A stretch of DNA of 10,064 bases, from the NCBI GenBank assembly GCA_003343565.1, contig QALA01000072.1, positions 1 through 10,064 of the forward strand. The letters are read 5' to 3'. Below the pieces are notes generated by a model. That model searched no databases. It saw nothing but the letters and a program-made list of their open reading frames with translations, and was not told where the DNA came from. Of the stretch, positions 6,592 to 10,064 are shown piece by piece. The DNA comes from Verrucomicrobiota bacterium. Its GTDB lineage: Bacteria > Verrucomicrobiota > Verrucomicrobiia > Opitutales > Intestinicryptomonadaceae. Positions within the stretch are counted from its first letter, which is position 1. Each line of letters starts with the position of its first letter. A program made the translations under genes and the position numbers.

Positions 6592-7782
6592 ATGATAGAT
6601 GTTTTGCTGACAATACTTGAGGTTGCGACAATCTCTCTGCCGCTTTTCATCGCGGCGGTTCTGCTGTTGCGCAGTTCGGAGTCTTACGACGAGAGGTTTG
6701 AAACTTCAAAATTGAAATTCGTCGGATTGTCGCGCTGGCAGTACAAGTTTTTGTTCAGGCTGATAGGCGTTTTGTGCGTGTGCATTTCCGTTTTTGCCAC
6801 GTGGCAATTTTACTTCAGCGACGCCCGCCAGCAGGTCATTTCCGAAAGCCGCGAGTTTTGGGAGTCCCTTGAGCGCGACCCCAACGCCGGAGCCTTCCTG
6901 AAGGAGCGCGCCGACACTTTGCAAAAAATCCGCAAGAAAGACGACGAGGACGCCCGGCGCGAATTGGAGGAGCTTTCTCCGTCCGGCCGGAGGACGTCGG
7001 GCGCGCCGGCGCTTCCCGCGGGAGCCGCGCTGTTGGCTGCGGCGATTGCAATTCCTGCCAGAATGGGGTCGAGCCGCTTTCCGGGAAAGCCGCTCGCGCT
7101 TTTGGGCGGAAAGACCGTCATTGAGCGCGTGTTTGAAAGCTGCAAAAAAAGCGAGTTGGCGGAGCGGATAGTGGTGTTGACCGACAGTCCGGAAATCCGC
7201 GAGCACTCCGCCAAAATCGGCGCGGACTGCATAATGACGTCGCCGGAATGCGCCTCAGGCACGGAGCGCATAATTGAGGCTCTCGACGAAATCGGCGCGG
7301 ACTTTGTCGTCAACGTTCAGGGAGACGAGCCGTTTATAGAGCCGCGCTTGATAGACCGCATCATATCGGCGCGCATGGACGGGCGCGCGGAGCTTGTGAC
7401 GGCGGCTTCAAAAATCTTCGACGCGCGGTCTCTGGCGGATCCGAACGTCGTGAAAGTGCTGCGCGACTCCCACGGGGGGGCGCTCTACTTCAGCCGCGCG
7501 CCGCTTCCGCACGTCCGCGGGCAGGCCGACTTGGGCAAGTGGCTGGAGGTTTCGGACTACTGGCGGCACATCGGCGTGTACGGCTATTCCGCAAAGGCGC
7601 TGGCCAAATATTCCGCTCTTGTGCGGTGCGTTTTGGAGGGGGCGGAAATGCTTGAACAGTTGCGTTTCATCGACGCGGGCATGCGGTTCGACGTGATTGA
7701 AACGGACTACGTCTCGGTGGGAATAGACACGCCCGAAGATTTGGAGCGGGCCGAGCGGCTGCTTGAAAACGCGGAGTCGTGA
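6592..7782 (+). CDS. kdsB: Membrane-module-KdsB fusion: 3-deoxy-manno-octulosonate cytidylyltransferase
   Basis: KdsB joins Kdo to CMP, giving CMP-Kdo for lipid A/LPS core assembly. Residues 150-396 form a complete KdsB domain of about 247 residues, the family's normal full length. It contains IPARMGSSRFPGKPLA (154-169), SGTER (222-226), NVQGDEPFIEP (241-251), LYFSRAPLPHVR (298-309), HIGVYGY (326-332), EMLEQLRF (352-359) and GIDTPEDLERA (377-387). Ahead of it are about 148 extra residues: a hydrophobic helix (about 3-26), a second (about 53-74), a charged probably helical stretch (80-128) and a Pro/Ala/Gly linker (129-147). I do not recognise this N-terminal part, and typical KdsB is soluble. 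No stop codon separates the two parts. A possible internal start is TTG at 7033 with GGGAG 8 bases before it, which would give free KdsB. The gene is followed directly by kdsD, as expected for a Kdo operon. Function is sure; the fusion's role is not. Confidence 0.92.
   Translation: MIDVLLTILEVATISLPLFIAAVLLLRSSESYDERFETSKLKFVGLSRWQYKFLFRLIGVLCVCISVFATWQFYFSDARQQVISESREFWESLERDPNAGAFLKERADTLQKIRKKDDEDARRELEELSPSGRRTSGAPALPAGAALLAAAIAIPARMGSSRFPGKPLALLGGKTVIERVFESCKKSELAERIVVLTDSPEIREHSAKIGADCIMTSPECASGTERIIEALDEIGADFVVNVQGDEPFIEPRLIDRIISARMDGRAELVTAASKIFDARSLADPNVVKVLRDSHGGALYFSRAPLPHVRGQADLGKWLEVSDYWRHIGVYGYSAKALAKYSALVRCVLEGAEMLEQLRFIDAGMRFDVIETDYVSVGIDTPEDLERAERLLENAES
7020..7035 (+). promoter_or_regulatory. 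Possible internal ribosome binding site and TTG start for free KdsB
   Basis: GGGAG (7020-7024) stands 8 bases before an in-frame TTG (7033-7035). Initiation there would give a protein beginning a few residues before IPARMGSSR, exactly where ordinary KdsB proteins begin. The sequence is GC-rich, so a chance match is possible. Confidence 0.35.
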
Positions 7783-7784
7783 AC

Positions 7785-8753
7785 ATGGACGAGGAGAAAC
7801 TTTTGGGCGTCGGGCGGGGCGTGTTGCGCCGCGAGGCGGAATCTATTTTAAATGCGGTTGAAAGGCTCGGAGCGAGTTTTTGCGGCGCGTTAAAGCTGAT
7901 TTTGGGGCACAAGGGGAAGATGATGGTCAGCGGCGTCGGGAAGTCCGGTCTGGTCGGCCAAAAGATTGCCGCGACCCTTTCGAGCACCGGCACTCCCGCC
8001 GTGTTCATGCACTCGTGCGACGCCGTTCACGGGGACTTGGGCGTTTACGAACCCGGCGACCCGACGCTTCTTATTTCAAACAGCGGGGCGACGGTTGAGT
8101 GTCTTCGCCTGATACCGACGCTGAGAAAATTCGATTCAAAAATAATCGCGCTCGTCGGCAATGTCGACTCCCCGATGGCAAAGGAGGCGGATTTTGTTTT
8201 GGACGCAACGTGCGGCTCGGAGGCGGACAGGCTGGGAATCGTCCCGACGAACTCCACGACTCTCGCGCTCGCAATCGGCGACGCTCTCGCATGCGCGCTG
8301 ATGGAGGCGCGCGGCTTCGGCAAGGAGGATTTCGCCCGCTTTCACCCGGCAGGCCAGCTGGGGCGCAATCTCCTGCTTGAGGTCGGCGATGTCATGCACA
8401 AGCTTTCCGATTGCGCCGTGGCCGCGCCGGATACGTCCGTGCGGCAGGTTGTGATAGAGATGACCGGCAAGCCGCTCGGCGCGGCGTGCGTGCTCAATTC
8501 CGACGGCTCGCTCGCGGGCATTGTCACCGACGGCGATTTGCGCAGAATGCTGCGGCGCGCGGCGGATTTGGACGCCTCGGACTGCTCCTCCATAATGAGC
8601 GCAAATCCCGTGACGGTGTCGCCCGGCGCGTCGCTGGGCGATGCGGTGGAGCTGATGGAGCGCCGCAGCTCCAAAATATCTGTGTTGCCGGTGGTCGACG
8701 GGGGAAAGTGCGTCGGGCTGATACGCCTGCACGACATATATCAGCCGCAGTGA
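7785..8753 (+). CDS. kdsD: Arabinose-5-phosphate isomerase (KdsD/KpsF)
   Basis: KdsD converts ribulose 5-phosphate to arabinose 5-phosphate, the first step of Kdo synthesis. The 322 residues carry a sugar isomerase (SIS) domain (about 30-180) and two CBS domains (about 201-262 and 265-322), the standard architecture. Motifs include GVGKSGLVGQKIAATLSSTG (50-69), HGDLG (82-86), LLISNSGATVE (95-105), PTNSTTLALAIGDALA (154-169) and FARFHPAGQLGR (183-194). K53, E105, E146 and H187 match the reported E. coli KdsD catalytic residues K59, E111, E152 and H193 with a constant offset of six. I prefer the ATG at 7785 because GGAG (7773-7776) is 8 bases before it; a GTG at 7779 in the same frame overlaps the kdsB stop by four bases and would add two residues. 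Either way translation is probably coupled to kdsB. The CBS pair suggests control by a nucleotide or sugar nucleotide. Confidence 0.96.
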   Translation: MDEEKLLGVGRGVLRREAESILNAVERLGASFCGALKLILGHKGKMMVSGVGKSGLVGQKIAATLSSTGTPAVFMHSCDAVHGDLGVYEPGDPTLLISNSGATVECLRLIPTLRKFDSKIIALVGNVDSPMAKEADFVLDATCGSEADRLGIVPTNSTTLALAIGDALACALMEARGFGKEDFARFHPAGQLGRNLLLEVGDVMHKLSDCAVAAPDTSVRQVVIEMTGKPLGAACVLNSDGSLAGIVTDGDLRRMLRRAADLDASDCSSIMSANPVTVSPGASLGDAVELMERRSSKISVLPVVDGGKCVGLIRLHDIYQPQ

Positions 8754-8774
8754 AATTCTTGGCGGGGTAGGCAA

Positions 8775-9350
8775 ATGAAGTTTTCCGAAATTTTCAAGTT
8801 TTTTGGGCGATACGTCAAAAATCCGTCGAGGATTGGCGCGGTGTGTCCGAGTTCGAAGTTTCTTGCGCGCAAGATGGCGGAGCGCGCCTCCGTGTGTTTG
8901 GGAGCCTCCGGCGTGGTGGCGGAGCTCGGCGCGGGGACCGGCGCGGTGACGCGGCGGCTTGTGGAGGCGGGTTGCGCGGATTCGCCGCACGGGCTTTACT
9001 CGATAGAGTTTGACGCCGTATTGGCGGAGGTGCTGCGCGAGAGTTTTCCCTCAGTAAAAGTAGTCAACGGCAGCGCGGAAAATCTTTGCGCGATACTCGG
9101 CGACGATCTGCCGCGCCTGGCGGCCGTGATATCCAGCCTGCCGCTTCTTTCGCTTCCCAAACCGGTCGTGAGAAAAATTCTCGACGAAACCGAGTCCGCG
9201 CTTCCTGCGGGCGGAGTTTTTGTGCAGTTTACCTACAATCTTGCGCGTTCGCCCTCCGCATTGGGCTTTAGGAAAATGCGCCACATTGGGCGTTCGATAG
9301 TCCTTCTCAATGTGCCGCCCGCGCGCGTCGACGTTTTTGAAAAGCTTTGA
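8775..9350 (+). CDS. PmtA-like phospholipid N-methyltransferase (SAM-dependent)
   Basis: The 191-residue protein resembles the COG3963/PmtA type of phosphatidylethanolamine N-methyltransferase, which uses S-adenosylmethionine to methylate PE towards phosphatidylcholine at the inner face of the membrane. Visible marks are an amphipathic start with FFGRYVKNPSRIGAVCPSS (9-27), SAM motif I VVAELGAGTGAVT (47-59), the acidic residue after the second strand in YSIEFD (75-80), ISSLPLLSLP (119-128), the GGVFVQFTY stretch (146-154) and NVPPARV near the end (179-185). Length fits the family. It is related to rRNA adenine dimethyltransferases (KsgA/Erm), but the N-terminus and SSLPLL/QFTY motifs favour a lipid substrate. 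GGGGT at 8764-8768 precedes the ATG. It starts 21 bases after kdsD, so it is likely cotranscribed. Its last 43 bases are the first part of the downstream tandem repeat. Confidence 0.86.
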   Translation: MKFSEIFKFFGRYVKNPSRIGAVCPSSKFLARKMAERASVCLGASGVVAELGAGTGAVTRRLVEAGCADSPHGLYSIEFDAVLAEVLRESFPSVKVVNGSAENLCAILGDDLPRLAAVISSLPLLSLPKPVVRKILDETESALPAGGVFVQFTYNLARSPSALGFRKMRHIGRSIVLLNVPPARVDVFEKL

Positions 9351-10064
9351 GCGGCGTTTCGGCGTTTTGTTTTTCGCGCTATGCCCGAAGTTTGTTTGAG
9401 GCCGTTTTGAACTTTGTTTACGTCGGCATTGCGGCGGGATTTGTGCGCGGCGCGCTTTCGTCCGTTTCGTTGCGTTGTTCGCAAGTTGCGTTAGATATGC
9501 CTCATGGTGTCGCGGGGTTTTTGAGCGGTATTGCGGCGTTCAATGTGCCGCCCGCGCGCGTCGACGTTTTTGAAAAGTTTTGAGCGGCGTTTCGGCGCAT
9601 CGTTTTTTGCGTTTTGCCCGGAGTTTGTTTGAGGCCGTTTTGAACTTCGTTTGCGTTGGAATTGCGGCGGGATTTGCGCGCGGCGCGCTTTGTGCGTTTC
9701 GTTGCGTTGTCCGCAAGTTGTGTTAGATATGCCTCGTGGTATCGCGGAGTTTTTGAGCGGATGCGGCGTTCAATGTGCCGCCCGCGCGCGTCGACGTTTT
9801 TGAAAAGTTTTGAGCGGCGTTTCGGCGCATCGTTTTTTGCGTTTTGCCCGGAGTTTGTTTGAGGCCGTTTTGAACTTCGTTTGCGTTGGAATTGCGGCGG
9901 GATTTGCGCGCGGCGCGCTTTGTGCGTTTCGTTGCGTTGTCCGCAAGTTGTGTTAGATATGCCTCGTGGTATCGCGGAGTTTTTGAGCGGATGCGGCGTT
10001 CAATGTGCCGCCCGCGCGCGTCGACGTTTTTGAAAAGTTTTGAGCGGCGTTTCGGCGCATCGTT
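9308..10064. repeat. Tandem repeat, 230-233 bp units, three full copies and a partial one
   Basis: Units start at 9308, 9541, 9771 and 10001, each with CAATGTGCCGCCC. Unit 1 is 233 bp. Units 2 and 3 are 230 bp and identical by eye at all positions. Unit 4 is cut by the window end after 64 bp and is identical over that length. Unit 1 is roughly 90% identical to the others (about 20 substitutions and a few gap bases by hand count). The first 43 bp of unit 1 are the coding end of the methyltransferase gene, so the repeats arose by tandem duplication of the gene's 3' end plus its downstream sequence. A 230-bp period is not a multiple of three and open frames do not carry through, so the array is not coding. 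It lacks short spacers and is not a CRISPR. It probably continues past the window. Confidence 0.96.

Noticed and set aside
9347..9862. Open frames of 78 and 68 codons in the tandem repeat
   Set aside because: The unit length of 230 is not divisible by three and the reading frame changes between units. Their ends only look familiar because they copy the tail of the methyltransferase gene.
9308..10064. CRISPR array
   Set aside because: The whole 230-bp unit repeats without unique spacers, and the units are far too long.

Overview
The window looks like chromosomal DNA from a GC-rich, diderm (LPS-making) bacterium. Adjacent Kdo-pathway genes (kdsB-type and kdsD/kpsF-type) require a Gram-negative envelope. 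A DUF1080/PF06439 lipoprotein and a Tat-signal polysaccharide pyruvyl transferase family protein are families common in the Verrucomicrobiota/Planctomycetota/Lentisphaerota group and in some Bacteroidota. My best guess is Verrucomicrobiota or a relative; this is an inference from gene content, not a phylogenetic result. No rRNA, tRNA, CRISPR array, transposase or phage gene is visible.

Layout. (1) 1-273: no convincing gene. (2) 274-1203, minus: a probably exported MsrB-MsrA fusion that repairs oxidised methionine. (3) 1204-1650: no convincing gene. (4) 1651-2307, minus: a DUF1080 lipoprotein, divergent from (5) 2431-3699, plus: a twin-arginine-signal polysaccharide pyruvyl transferase family protein. 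The 123 bp between them holds a possible promoter and a perfect 12-bp palindrome. (6) 3700-4571: about 870 bp with no believable gene. (7) 4634-5092, minus: a small unknown protein with a histone-H1-like Lys/Ala/Pro tail and three Cys-x-Cys pairs, followed by a clear rho-independent terminator. (8) 5322-6452, plus: a DegT/DnrJ/EryC1/StrS sugar aminotransferase. (9) 6592-9350, plus: a compact run of a membrane-anchored KdsB fusion, KdsD and a PmtA-like phospholipid methyltransferase. (10) 9308-10064: a long-unit tandem repeat that starts inside the methyltransferase gene and runs off the window.

Working together. Genes 5322-9350 form a cell-envelope neighbourhood. KdsD makes arabinose 5-phosphate for Kdo synthesis, KdsB activates Kdo as CMP-Kdo for lipid A/LPS core, the aminotransferase makes an amino sugar for a surface glycan, and the methyltransferase probably modifies phospholipid head groups. 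The pyruvyl transferase family protein may also belong to surface glycan decoration, although its export signal does not fit the known PEP-dependent enzymes.

Most unusual points: a two-helix membrane module fused in frame to KdsB, with a possible internal TTG start that would also give free KdsB; 230-bp tandem repeats that each carry a copy of the last 43 bp of the upstream gene; and the Lys-rich/CxC protein of unknown role.
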